Part shown: positions 6,640 to 14,652 of the stretch, piece by piece
Numbering within the stretch: position 1 is the stretch's first letter
Layout of the letters: each line of letters begins with the position of its first letter
From: JBOGJI01 sp050747865
GTDB lineage: Bacteria > Acidobacteriota > Thermoanaerobaculia > Multivoradales > JAHEKO01
Direction of reading: 5' to 3'
NCBI GenBank assembly: GCA_050747865.1
Contig: JBOGJI010000162.1
Coordinates: 1-18,706, forward strand
Length of the DNA stretch: 18,706 nucleotides
Made by a program: the position numbers and the translations under genes
The notes under the pieces: model-generated
What the model was told of the DNA's origin: nothing
Database searches by the model: none
The model's input: only the letters and a program-made list of their open reading frames with translations

Positions 6640-7257
6640 ATGCGACCGGTGCGCGGAGGGGATCGGCGGAGCGGGTTCAACCTGATCGAGGCCGTCGTGG
6701 TGTTGGCGATCCTCGGCATGGTGATCGCCGTCGGCATCCCGCGCGCGCTCGACTCCGCCCACCGCAGCCGCTTCGAGGGCTTCCTGCAGCAGGCTCAGGC
6801 GTTTTTGCACCGGGCCAAGCTTGACGCGGTGCGCAGCGGCGCGCCGGTGATGGTCTGGATCGAGGCCGACTCGACGACGCCCCGCGTGGTGGCGTCCGCC
6901 GACGTGCCACCCTTGGCGGTCCCGGCCGGCCTCGCCGTGGCGGGCCCGCAAGGACCGGGCGACGCCTTCGACGGCTTGACCGGGATCGACGCCGGCGCCG
7001 CCCGGCGCAGCCGGGAGGTCGTGCGCGGCGACGCCAGGGCGGTGGTCTTCCGCGGCGACGGCTCGGTGCACGACGCCGGCGCGTTTCGCTTCGCCGACGA
7101 TTCCGGCAACTTCCTGGAGCTGCGCGTGGCGCCGCAGGCGACGGCGAGGATCGCGATCCGCAAGTACGACCCCGATCCCGGGCTGGCCGCCAACCCGATC
7201 GACGACAGCCGCTGGTACGAGCGCGGCGAGGGAGGCCGGAGCTGGCGATGGAACTGA
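6640..7257 (+). CDS. FimT/GspH-type minor pseudopilin
   Basis: This is a 205-residue prepilin-like protein. A 12-residue basic leader ends in Gly, then comes FNLIEAVVVLAILGMVIAV, a canonical class III site with Glu at +5 (E17) and a single hydrophobic helix, cleavable by PilD. The globular part is of GspH/FimT size, with a short beta-rich core and no close family signature beyond the N-terminus. It sits first in a fimT-pilV-pilW-pilX-pilY1 order typical of type IVa minor-pilin operons, whose products prime pilus assembly and hold PilY1 at the tip. ATG 6640 is chosen because it gives a normal leader; an upstream ATG (6562) would add 26 residues, unusual for this family. Only a weak GAAGAG precedes it. 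Its last 10 bases overlap pilV. Confidence 0.85.
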   Translation: MRPVRGGDRRSGFNLIEAVVVLAILGMVIAVGIPRALDSAHRSRFEGFLQQAQAFLHRAKLDAVRSGAPVMVWIEADSTTPRVVASADVPPLAVPAGLAVAGPQGPGDAFDGLTGIDAGAARRSREVVRGDARAVVFRGDGSVHDAGAFRFADDSGNFLELRVAPQATARIAIRKYDPDPGLAANPIDDSRWYERGEGGRSWRWN

Positions 7258-7781
7258 GACGGCGTGTACATCCGGACGGCATGACGCTGATCGAGGTGGT
7301 GATCGCGTCGCTGCTCCTGCTGGTGATCGCTCTGGGCGTGCTGCCGATCTTCCTGCGCTCGATGACGCAGACCGTCTCCGGGGAGGTCCACACCGAGCTC
7401 GCCAACCACGCCCGGACCCGCGCCGAGGAGTATGTGCAACTGCCGTTCAGCAGCGCGCAGCTCACCATCCCGTCGGGCGACACCGAGGCGGCGGTCACCG
7501 ACTACTACTGGCCGTCGGCGAAGACCTGGCGGTCGAGCCCGCCGCCGGAGAGCGAGCCCGGCGTCCGCTGGGAGCGCACGACCACGGTGCGGCAGTTCCA
7601 CGTCATCGACTACATGGCGGCGCTCGACCGCGGCGAGCCGCCGGCCCCGCTGGCCGGCGGCGCCCCGGCGGGCTCGGTGCACTTGAAGGAGATCACGGTG
7701 CGCCTGTCCACCCCGGCCGGCGGACCGGCGTATCTCGGCGGCGACCGCGCCCTGACCGTGCGGGCGATCAAGTCTCATTAG
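7248..7781 (+). CDS. pilV: PilV-like minor pilin
   Basis: A 177-residue prepilin with leader MELRRRVHPDG, cleavage before M12, and MTLIEVVIASLLLLVIALG following (Glu at +5, E16). It is the second pseudopilin of the set and of usual PilV/type II pseudopilin size. The globular region is beta-rich, with aromatic stretches (DYYWPSAKTW) but no Cys pair. It overlaps the end of fimT by 10 bases with a GGAG-containing ribosome site just upstream of the ATG, which implies coupled translation. PilV-type proteins join the minor-pilin priming complex in the inner membrane and at the pilus tip. The PilV label rests on order and size; a PilI/GspI-type name would be equally fair. Confidence 0.82.
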   Translation: MELRRRVHPDGMTLIEVVIASLLLLVIALGVLPIFLRSMTQTVSGEVHTELANHARTRAEEYVQLPFSSAQLTIPSGDTEAAVTDYYWPSAKTWRSSPPPESEPGVRWERTTTVRQFHVIDYMAALDRGEPPAPLAGGAPAGSVHLKEITVRLSTPAGGPAYLGGDRALTVRAIKSH

Positions 7782-7792
7782 GAGCCCGAGGA

Positions 7793-9121
7793 GTGACGAA
7801 ACGAAACGCCGGCTTCTCCCTCATCGAGCTGCTGGTCTCGCTGCTCATCCTGACGCTGATCCTGGTGGCCGTGCTCACCCTGTTCGAGCGCAGCACGCGG
7901 ATCGCCCGCGCCCAGACGCAGATCGCCGACATGCAGCAGGCGGTGCGCGTCAGCCAGCACCAGCTCGTGCGCACCGTCCGCATGGCCGGGCGCGGCGGCC
8001 TGCCGATGATCCGGGTGAGCAGCGACGATCCGTCCCTGCGTGGCGCCGCGGATCACCTCCTGCCGCACGGCGTCGCCATCGCCGTACGCAACAACGTGGA
8101 GGCGGGCGCGCAGGTCGCGCCGGGCTCGGCGGGATCGCCGACGGCGGCCGAGGGCACCGACATCCTGATCGTCCGGGGAGTGCTCAACGGCTCCCTGTAC
8201 CAGCTCGACCCGGGCTCCCCGGGGTCGCGGATCGATCCCCAGGCCAGCCGCGGCGCCATCGAGGTACCGGCCGTGAGCCCGACCGGCACCGCCCAGCCCC
8301 TGGGCGATCTGTGCGATCAGCTCCTCGACGCGGGCGGCGGTGCGCTCCCCAACGCCGTGGTGCTCGTGAGCCCGGCGGGAGAGGAGACCTATGCGGTGGT
8401 CCAGGCCGGCGGCGTCGAGGGATGCGGCAGTGAGCGCGCCGGCGGCAAGATCACCCTCCGATACGACCTCGAAGGCGCGCACGCGGCGAGGTACACGCAG
8501 CTCTCCACCGCCTCGCCGGACGGCGCGCTTCCGCAGCACCTGCGGACGGTCGCCTACCTCGGAATCCTGGAGGAATACCGCTTCTACATCCGCGAGGACC
8601 CCGTCGAAACCGACCTGGCGCCACTCGGCGACGGGACAGGCACCGTCCGGCGCCTGTCCCGTGCGCGCGTCTATCCGAACACGGACTGGCCGTTCGCCGA
8701 CAGCGCGCAGAATCTGCGCCAGGACATCGCGGACAACATCGTCGACCTGCAGGTGGCCCTGGGCATCGAGAGCCGGAGCGACGCCGACGAGGTCGTCGGC
8801 GAGAACCTCTTCGAGAGTGGTGAGGTGGACCCCGGCGGGGAGGACGAGTGGCTGTTCAACTCGGCCGCCGACGACCCGCAGGACACCTGCAAGTGGAACG
8901 GCGTCGGCGACGTCGCCTGCCCGGCCGGCGGCGCCAATCGGCTGTATTACGTGCGCGTCACCACGCTCGGCCGCACCGACCGTCCCGAACGGACCTATCG
9001 CAACCCCGAGATCGGTGCCATCGAGGACCGCTCGTACGCCACCGTCGACGCCGACGGCAACGAGCGCATGTTCCGCCGCTGGATGCTGACGACGGTCGTC
9101 GACTTGAGGAACCTGTCATGA
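7793..9121 (+). CDS. pilW: PilW-like minor pilin
   Basis: A 442-residue protein starting with GTG (MTKRNAG|FSLIELLVSLLILTLIL), which gives a 7-residue leader and canonical E12 at mature +5. GGAG at 7781-7784, overlapping the previous stop codon, sits 8 bases before the GTG and supports this start. The long globular part is at the upper end for PilW and has motifs seen in large minor pilins: a run around the HQLVRTVRMAGRGG segment after the helix, and a late RLYYVRVTTLGRT strand. Cys residues near 175, 206, 366 and 373 could form disulfides. In related systems PilW connects the minor pilins to PilX and PilY1. A perfect 11-base inverted repeat lies inside the gene at 8631-8662. Its stop overlaps the PilX start (ATGA). 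Confidence 0.85.
   Translation: MTKRNAGFSLIELLVSLLILTLILVAVLTLFERSTRIARAQTQIADMQQAVRVSQHQLVRTVRMAGRGGLPMIRVSSDDPSLRGAADHLLPHGVAIAVRNNVEAGAQVAPGSAGSPTAAEGTDILIVRGVLNGSLYQLDPGSPGSRIDPQASRGAIEVPAVSPTGTAQPLGDLCDQLLDAGGGALPNAVVLVSPAGEETYAVVQAGGVEGCGSERAGGKITLRYDLEGAHAARYTQLSTASPDGALPQHLRTVAYLGILEEYRFYIREDPVETDLAPLGDGTGTVRRLSRARVYPNTDWPFADSAQNLRQDIADNIVDLQVALGIESRSDADEVVGENLFESGEVDPGGEDEWLFNSAADDPQDTCKWNGVGDVACPAGGANRLYYVRVTTLGRTDRPERTYRNPEIGAIEDRSYATVDADGNERMFRRWMLTTVVDLRNLS
8631..8662. repeat. Perfect 11-base inverted repeat inside pilW
   Basis: ACGGGACAGGC (8631-8641) and GCCTGTCCCGT (8652-8662) are exact reverse complements separated by 10 bases. The motif GGGACAGGC with its complement GCCTGTCCC resembles dispersed REP-type palindromes seen in many GC-rich genomes; that link is recollection, not a search. 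It is translated within pilW (around GDGTGTVRRLSRARV) and does not break the frame. Confidence 0.7.
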
Positions 9122-9657
9122 GACAAACCCCACGGGAGAGAGAGCGCGGCAGCGCCTACCTGGTGGCGCTCTTGGCGCTGGTCGTGCTGACCATCGTCGG
9201 GCTGGCGCTCGCCTTCATCACCCAGACCGAGAACCAGCTGGGCTCGAACGAGCGCACGCTGCAGCGCATCTTCTACGCCGCCGACGCCGGCATCGACTTC
9301 TCGCTCGCGCGCGCCCTGGCGAACGGGGACACCGCGGGGCGCGTCGTCGAGATCCCCGAGGCGGACGGCAACCCGCTGATCCAGCCGGTGGAGGTGGTGG
9401 ACACCTCTCCCTTCCTGCCCGTGCTCGACGCCCCGTGCCACCTCTGCCAGATCAACAACGTGGGCGAATACGGCGACGCCGGCTACCGCAAGACCACCTA
9501 CGTCGTGACCTCGACCGCCAGCCGCCGGCTGGGCGACGATCAGATCGTCGCCCGGAAGACCGTCTCGACCATGGTGGACGTGCAGCCGCAGCGCTCCTCG
9601 GTGGAGGACTACCGGCCCGTAGACGATCCGGAGACTCTCGCCAAGGTGCGGTATTAG
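9118..9657 (+). CDS. pilX: PilX-like minor pilin
   Basis: This 179-residue protein begins MRQTPRERERG, followed by SAYLVALLALVVLTIVGLALA and then an Asn/Thr-rich stretch (ITQTENQLGSNERTLQRIFY, AADAGI). This is the PilX N-terminal pattern: charged leader, Gly before the helix, and no Glu at +5 (Val here), with the ATAAEAGI-like motif that marks PilX/PulK-type proteins. The lack of Glu5 is normal for PilX/GspK-like proteins that cap the complex. A CHLC motif near residue 108 may form a disulfide. GAGGA about 8 bases upstream supports the ATG, which overlaps the pilW stop by 4 bases. PilX acts with PilW and PilY1 at the tip. Confidence 0.82.
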   Translation: MRQTPRERERGSAYLVALLALVVLTIVGLALAFITQTENQLGSNERTLQRIFYAADAGIDFSLARALANGDTAGRVVEIPEADGNPLIQPVEVVDTSPFLPVLDAPCHLCQINNVGEYGDAGYRKTTYVVTSTASRRLGDDQIVARKTVSTMVDVQPQRSSVEDYRPVDDPETLAKVRY

Positions 9658-9682
9658 GGAAGTCCACGTGGAGGGTAAGCCA

Positions 9683-12600
9683 TTGAGAACGACCGTTGCC
9701 GTAGGCCTCCGTCTCCTGGCGCTCGCCGGGCTCCTCGTCGTCCCGGGGACGGCCTTTGCCGACGATCGGGACCTGCTGCGCGCGAGCTCCGGGCGGCCCA
9801 TGCTGTTCGTGCTCCTCGACACCTCGGAGTCGATGTACCGCTCCCCGGCATGCAGCCAGGGGGATTTCGACGCGGGTCGCTGCGACCCGTTGTGCGCTGA
9901 AGGCGACTGTTTCGTCCCCCGCCAGGCCGACGACCCGCGATCCAAGTTCTTCCAGGCGCGCGCCGCTCTCTACGAGGTCATCCGCCAGGTCGACGATCTG
10001 CGGCTGGGCTGGGCGACCGGCAACCAGGACCGGCTGGCGGTGCGGTCCAAACACTGGCTCTACCGGGCGACCACGGCGGGCCCGGTGATCCCCGGCTTCG
10101 GGCCCTACCCGGTCGCGGGGCAGGAGGAGGTCTTCGGCCGGCTCTGGGAATGCGAGACCGGCGCGGACGACGGTCTCGTGGGCTGCGGAGTCGCCACGCC
10201 GGCGGACCTCGACGATCCCTGGGAGCGCATGCGGATCCAGCGCCTGCCCAAGGGCGGGCTCGACACGCAGGAGCCGCAGAGCGTCTTCCTCCGCGCGGCC
10301 GGCGCCACCCACCGCCTGGTCTACGAGCCGGTGACGCCTTTCGCCCCCGGCGCCGGCTCGATCTCCGTCGCCGTCTCGCATTACTCCTGCGGGGCGGGTG
10401 CATGCACCGACCTCCAAAGCGTCGACGTCGTCCAGTTCGCGCTGGTGGGGGACTTCCTCTCCTGGGACGGCGGCGCGAGCCGCACCGAACCGGGCATGGG
10501 ATTCTTCTCCGCCGACCAGGCCGCGGACGCGACGGCCGAAAACGCCTGCGCCGGTTGGGAGCCAAACACCGACGGGCGCGCCGACGCGGTGGACGGAGTC
10601 GACCTGAAGTTCCCCACCGTACAGGACCCCGACGCGAGCCTGCGCCCGCAGCTCGACCGCGGAGACGTCATCCCCTGGGACTGGCGCACCGACAACCGCG
10701 ACGCCATCCTCGACCGCCTGGCCCCCAACCGCCTGCTCGACGAGGGCGAGCCCGACTTCGGCGTCGCGCGCTATCTCCACGACACGGCCGAGCCGGGCGC
10801 CGCCGGTCTGGACTTCCGCGACCCGGCGGTGCGCGTGCCGATCCCGGCGGGGTCGTCGTCGCTCGCCGCGATGATCGAGGACTTCCGGAGCTGGTACGCC
10901 GAGTGGGAGCCGCTCGCCCGGGATCGAGATCCCGAGTTCGGGTGCCAACCCCGGTACCTGCTGCTGGTGACCGGCGGCGACACCTCGTGCGGGAACGGCC
11001 GGGACGTCTGCGCGCTGGTCGACTCCCTGCGCCTGCGATACGGCATCCGCACCTTCGTCGTCGGTTTCGGCCGCCCCGGAGCGGACGACCGGCTGCAGTG
11101 CATCGCCACGAGCGGGGGCACGGAGCGGCCCCTCTTCCCGGCCAGCGGCGACGAGCTGTTCGACGCACTGCTTTCGGTCGTCGGCGAGATCCGCGAGGAG
11201 ACCGCGGCCTTCGCTCCCGCCGCCGCGACGGGGAACCGGACCACCGCGGGGCAGACCACGTTCCTCTCCAGCTTCACGCCCGTCAACGGCAGCGGCACCT
11301 GGCCCGGCAGGGTCGACGCCTTCCTCGGGCCGCTGCCGCTGACCGAAGGGGACCGCCCCGACACCTCCCGTGCCTGCGGCGCGGACACGGCCGGCGCCTG
11401 CCACCTGTGGAACGCCGGCGAGGTGCTGCTCGACCAGGTCAACCCGGCCGACTTCCTGGGCTCGGGGGTGGGCCAGCGGCGGGTCTTCTACTCGCGGCTC
11501 TCGCGTTCCGGCGAGTGGCCGACGCGGAGGCGGGTGTTCTCCACGCCGCCGTCGGCGAACGGGGCGACCGAGACCAGTATCCGGTACGACATCTGGCGCG
11601 GCCTCGGCCTGGTCGGCGATGCGACGCCGGACGGCGCCGTCGCGGGCGCGGGCGGGGAAGAGGCGGTGGCGGAGCGGTTCGAGGAGATCGCGCAGGGCAC
11701 GCTCGAGGTCAAGAGCGCGGCCATCGAGTCGGAGGGATCGCGGGGTGAGCGCACCTCCGCCACCATCGACTACGTCCTCGGCGGCAGCTTCCACGCGACA
11801 CCACTGCTCATAGGCGCGCCTCCCAACACGGCACTCTTCGCCCGCGATGCCGGATTCGGCCAGGACGCCACCTGCGACTCGGGTGCCAATCGCGGCTACC
11901 GCTGCTTCGCCGCCCGCCACGAGAAGCGGCGCCGGCAGCTCGTCCTGGGCAGCGACGATGGCATGGTGCACGTCTTCGACGCCGGCGTCTATCGGGCATC
12001 GGGTGTCGATCCCGCCACCCGCGGGAGCCTGGAGGAAGAGTTCGACAACGGGCGCGGCCGCGAGCTGTGGGCCTACGTGCCACGACCGGCCCTGCCGGTG
12101 GTGACCGGCCTGGCCGAGGGCAACCGCCACCTGTACGGCGTCGATGGAACGCCGGCGGCCGCCGACGCCTTCCTCGATCCGCTGTTCGACCCGGCCGCCG
12201 GGCCGGCCCCAGGGGAGCGCGAATGGCGCACCGTGCTCATCGGCGGCTTCCGCGAGGCGGGCGCGGATCTCGAGGCCCGGGGACTCACCGGCGGGCGCGG
12301 GTACTACGCGCTGGACATCACCCAGCCCGACCGGCTGGAGGCCGAGCTCGTGCCCCGGCCCGGCGCCGGCGGCTGGATGCCTTCCTGCCTCGGCTCGCCG
12401 GTGGAGGACAACCGCCGGCCCACGCCGAGCCGTCCGGCGGACGGCTGCGGGCCGGTGCCCTACCCGGCGCCGCTGTGGGAGTTCACGGACAGCGCGCTGG
12501 CGCCCATTCCGGATGCCGGCGGCGCCGCCGCTGGCATGCGCTGGGTGCCGCTGGACGAGGACGGCAACGGCAGCGGGGACCTGGGGGACACCTGGTCAAC

Positions 12601-13852
12601 GCCCGGCATCGGCCGCATCCTGGTCTGCGACGGGTCCGGCGGAAGCTGCGACCCGCGCCACCCGGACAACGGCAACCCCTACGATCCCGACTCACCAGGC
12701 GGCCTCACGGTCAAGACCGTGGCGGTTTTTGGCGGCGGCATGGACGTGGCCTCGAAGGCCGATCCGCTGGCGGCCGCGAAGGGCAACTGGATCTACATGG
12801 TCGACGTGGAGACCGGCGAGGCGATCTACAAGCGTCTGGTGCTCGGCGCCGTGCCCGCGCCGCCGGCGGCGGTCGATCTCGACAGCGACGGCTACCTGGA
12901 CCGCATCTACGTCGGCACCACCGCCGGGCTCCTCTATCGCGTCGACCTGATCGCGACCGGCGGCGCCGCGGGCGGCTCGGCGCTGCCACGGCTCGAGACC
13001 GTGTCCGTCACCGACGTCGAGGGGAACACGCACCAGGTCGCGCGCGTCACCCATCCGGCCTGGCGGCCGCACATCCTGTTCGATGCCGAGGGCCGGCCGA
13101 TCTACCTGCGGCCCTCGGTGATCGCGGTGGCGACGCTGGGGGGCCACGCCGTGGCCTTCGGCACCGGCGACCGCGACGACCTGCGCCGTCGCGACGGCAC
13201 GGAGGGGCGCTTCTATATCTTCGTCGACGACGTGGACATCGACCCCGGCTCGGACGCGGAGCCGGCGCCGATCACCGAGAGCCAGCTCACCCACATCGAC
13301 CCCGCCGACGGCGAGACCGGGCGGGACCTCCTGCTCGACCCGGGCTCGCAGCTCCGCCGCGGCTGGTTCCTGGCCCTCGGCCCCGACGAGCGGCTGGTGA
13401 ACGATCCGTTCGCGATCTCCGGGGTGACCACGTTCTCCACCTTCGTGCCGTCGGCGGGAACCGGCGCCCAGGCATGCGAGCCGGGCGGCGAGAACCGGAT
13501 CTACGCCCTGAACACGGCCACCTCGTCCGGCGTGCTGGAGGGATTCGGCGGCGCCTCGAGCCGCTCGATCGCCGTCGACTCCCTGGTGTCCAGCGCCTAC
13601 GCCGAGCCGAGCCCGACGGTGGCCGCTCCCGGCGACGACGAAGGGGACACGGGGCCTGTCGCCCCCCCCGACGCCGGCCAGCTCGACGACCGTCAGCAAC
13701 GGATCCTCGAGACCCTGAAGTCGCTCTTCCCGGCGAGCTGCACCTTCGCCAACTACCGGATCGACGTGAAGGCGATCGCCGCCGACACACGGCTCGAGCA
13801 CATCGCCCCGGTGCCGGTGTGTATCACCCAGAAGAACTGGAAGGAGTTCTGA
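9683..13852 (+). CDS. pilY1: PilY1-like type IV pilus tip adhesin/assembly protein
   Basis: A secreted protein of about 1389 residues. TTG 9683 is preferred over GTG 9668 because a GAGGG site ends about 7 bases before it, and it leaves a clean signal peptide (MRTTVAVGLRLLALAGLLVV, cut after GTAFA). The N-terminal half is a von Willebrand A-like region with a MIDAS start LLDTSES at about residue 46 and a second strand YLLLVTGGDTSCGN near 425, in which Cys are frequent. The C-terminal PilY1/PilC domain (from about 511) is a beta-propeller type: GGSFHATPLL, GSDDGMVHVFDAG, ELWAYVPRPALP, HLYGVDGTPAAADAF, RGYYALDITQPD. A calcium loop DLDSDGYLD lies near 1066. In other bacteria PilY1 caps the pilus, gives adhesion or surface sensing, and antagonises retraction through calcium binding. 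Length is close to the family norm. A long antisense open frame over its 5' half is a shadow. Confidence 0.93.
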   Translation: MRTTVAVGLRLLALAGLLVVPGTAFADDRDLLRASSGRPMLFVLLDTSESMYRSPACSQGDFDAGRCDPLCAEGDCFVPRQADDPRSKFFQARAALYEVIRQVDDLRLGWATGNQDRLAVRSKHWLYRATTAGPVIPGFGPYPVAGQEEVFGRLWECETGADDGLVGCGVATPADLDDPWERMRIQRLPKGGLDTQEPQSVFLRAAGATHRLVYEPVTPFAPGAGSISVAVSHYSCGAGACTDLQSVDVVQFALVGDFLSWDGGASRTEPGMGFFSADQAADATAENACAGWEPNTDGRADAVDGVDLKFPTVQDPDASLRPQLDRGDVIPWDWRTDNRDAILDRLAPNRLLDEGEPDFGVARYLHDTAEPGAAGLDFRDPAVRVPIPAGSSSLAAMIEDFRSWYAEWEPLARDRDPEFGCQPRYLLLVTGGDTSCGNGRDVCALVDSLRLRYGIRTFVVGFGRPGADDRLQCIATSGGTERPLFPASGDELFDALLSVVGEIREETAAFAPAAATGNRTTAGQTTFLSSFTPVNGSGTWPGRVDAFLGPLPLTEGDRPDTSRACGADTAGACHLWNAGEVLLDQVNPADFLGSGVGQRRVFYSRLSRSGEWPTRRRVFSTPPSANGATETSIRYDIWRGLGLVGDATPDGAVAGAGGEEAVAERFEEIAQGTLEVKSAAIESEGSRGERTSATIDYVLGGSFHATPLLIGAPPNTALFARDAGFGQDATCDSGANRGYRCFAARHEKRRRQLVLGSDDGMVHVFDAGVYRASGVDPATRGSLEEEFDNGRGRELWAYVPRPALPVVTGLAEGNRHLYGVDGTPAAADAFLDPLFDPAAGPAPGEREWRTVLIGGFREAGADLEARGLTGGRGYYALDITQPDRLEAELVPRPGAGGWMPSCLGSPVEDNRRPTPSRPADGCGPVPYPAPLWEFTDSALAPIPDAGGAAAGMRWVPLDEDGNGSGDLGDTWSTPGIGRILVCDGSGGSCDPRHPDNGNPYDPDSPGGLTVKTVAVFGGGMDVASKADPLAAAKGNWIYMVDVETGEAIYKRLVLGAVPAPPAAVDLDSDGYLDRIYVGTTAGLLYRVDLIATGGAAGGSALPRLETVSVTDVEGNTHQVARVTHPAWRPHILFDAEGRPIYLRPSVIAVATLGGHAVAFGTGDRDDLRRRDGTEGRFYIFVDDVDIDPGSDAEPAPITESQLTHIDPADGETGRDLLLDPGSQLRRGWFLALGPDERLVNDPFAISGVTTFSTFVPSAGTGAQACEPGGENRIYALNTATSSGVLEGFGGASSRSIAVDSLVSSAYAEPSPTVAAPGDDEGDTGPVAPPDAGQLDDRQQRILETLKSLFPASCTFANYRIDVKAIAADTRLEHIAPVPVCITQKNWKEF

Positions 13853-13854
13853 GA

Positions 13855-14652
13855 ATGCGCCGCGGCAAGGGTGACGGTCAGTCCAGGGGCCGCAAGGTGC
13901 CGTTGCTCGCGGCGCCGTGTCTGGCCGCCGCCCTCCTGTGCGGCGCTGCCGTGTACGGCGACGTCCTGGTGCTGCGCGACGGCTCGCGGGTCGCGACCGC
14001 CGGGCCGTGGGAGGTGCGCGAGGCGACCGTAGTGTTCCGCGACACCGCCAATCGCCTGATGTCCCTGCAACTCGCCCAGGTGGACCTGGAGGCCAGCCGA
14101 CGGGAGACGGCGCGCGCGAGGAGGGAGACCGCGCGGCCGCCCCGGGAAAGCTCCGGCGACAGCGTTGCGCGGTCACGGCCTCCTGCGGTATTCACCCTGA
14201 CCGATGCCGACGTGAAGCACGCCGCTCCGGAGAGTCCGCGAAACGAGGAGGCCGGCGCGACGGAGGAGACTGCCGAGGAGCCGGAGGCTTCCGGACCCGT
14301 GGTCGTCACCGAATGGGCCAAGCAGGTGGATCCCTCGACCGCGGGCGTGACCCTGCGCGGCTCGGTGCGCAACACCGGCGCCGACACCGTCGGTGGCATT
14401 CGGGTGACGGTCGAGCTCTACGACGCCGAGGGCGCGCAGGTCGGCACCACCACGGCGACGGTCGAGCCGCCGGCGCTCACGCCTGGAGCGAGCGGCCGCT
14501 TCCAGGTGCGCGTCCTGGACGTGCTCGACTTCGAGGACGCCCGCTTCCAGGTCGATACCGTCGCCCTGGTGACCCAGGAGCAGCAGCCCGCCGTGGTGCC
14601 GCACCAGGTCTACGAATCCCGCCGCCGCGCCGGAGAGCCCGACAGCCCCTAA
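13855..14652 (+). CDS. Secreted FxLYD-type protein following pilY1
   Basis: A 265-residue exported protein. An Arg/Lys start plus hydrophobic helix (VPLLAAPCLAAALLCGAAVYG) is a signal peptide or anchor. C35 is not in a proper lipobox. Residues about 40-80 form a small beta-rich piece (VLRDGSRV, then LMSLQLAQVDLEAS). A low-complexity Arg/Glu/Ala linker spans about 80-145. Then comes an FxLYD-like beta-sandwich at about 150-245, whose signature is VTVELYDAEGAQVGT followed by PPALTPGASGRFQV. FxLYD domains are extracytoplasmic folds of unclear role. GGAG 9 bases before the ATG, and a gap of two bases after pilY1, put it in the same operon, suggesting a part in pilus tip assembly or surface display. 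This is context only; no homologue with known function is recognised. Its last four bases overlap the ntrC-like stop on the other strand. Confidence 0.72.
   Translation: MRRGKGDGQSRGRKVPLLAAPCLAAALLCGAAVYGDVLVLRDGSRVATAGPWEVREATVVFRDTANRLMSLQLAQVDLEASRRETARARRETARPPRESSGDSVARSRPPAVFTLTDADVKHAAPESPRNEEAGATEETAEEPEASGPVVVTEWAKQVDPSTAGVTLRGSVRNTGADTVGGIRVTVELYDAEGAQVGTTTATVEPPALTPGASGRFQVRVLDVLDFEDARFQVDTVALVTQEQQPAVVPHQVYESRRRAGEPDSP

Noticed and set aside
9452..12130. 892-codon minus-strand open frame opposite pilX and pilY1
   Set aside because: No recognisable domain or start signal, and it runs antisense across two well-supported genes. Long antisense frames are common at this GC content.
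12067..13854. Upstream extension of the FxLYD gene through pilY1
   Set aside because: The extension is a low-quality shadow of pilY1. ATG 13855 has a Shine-Dalgarno and begins a signal peptide.
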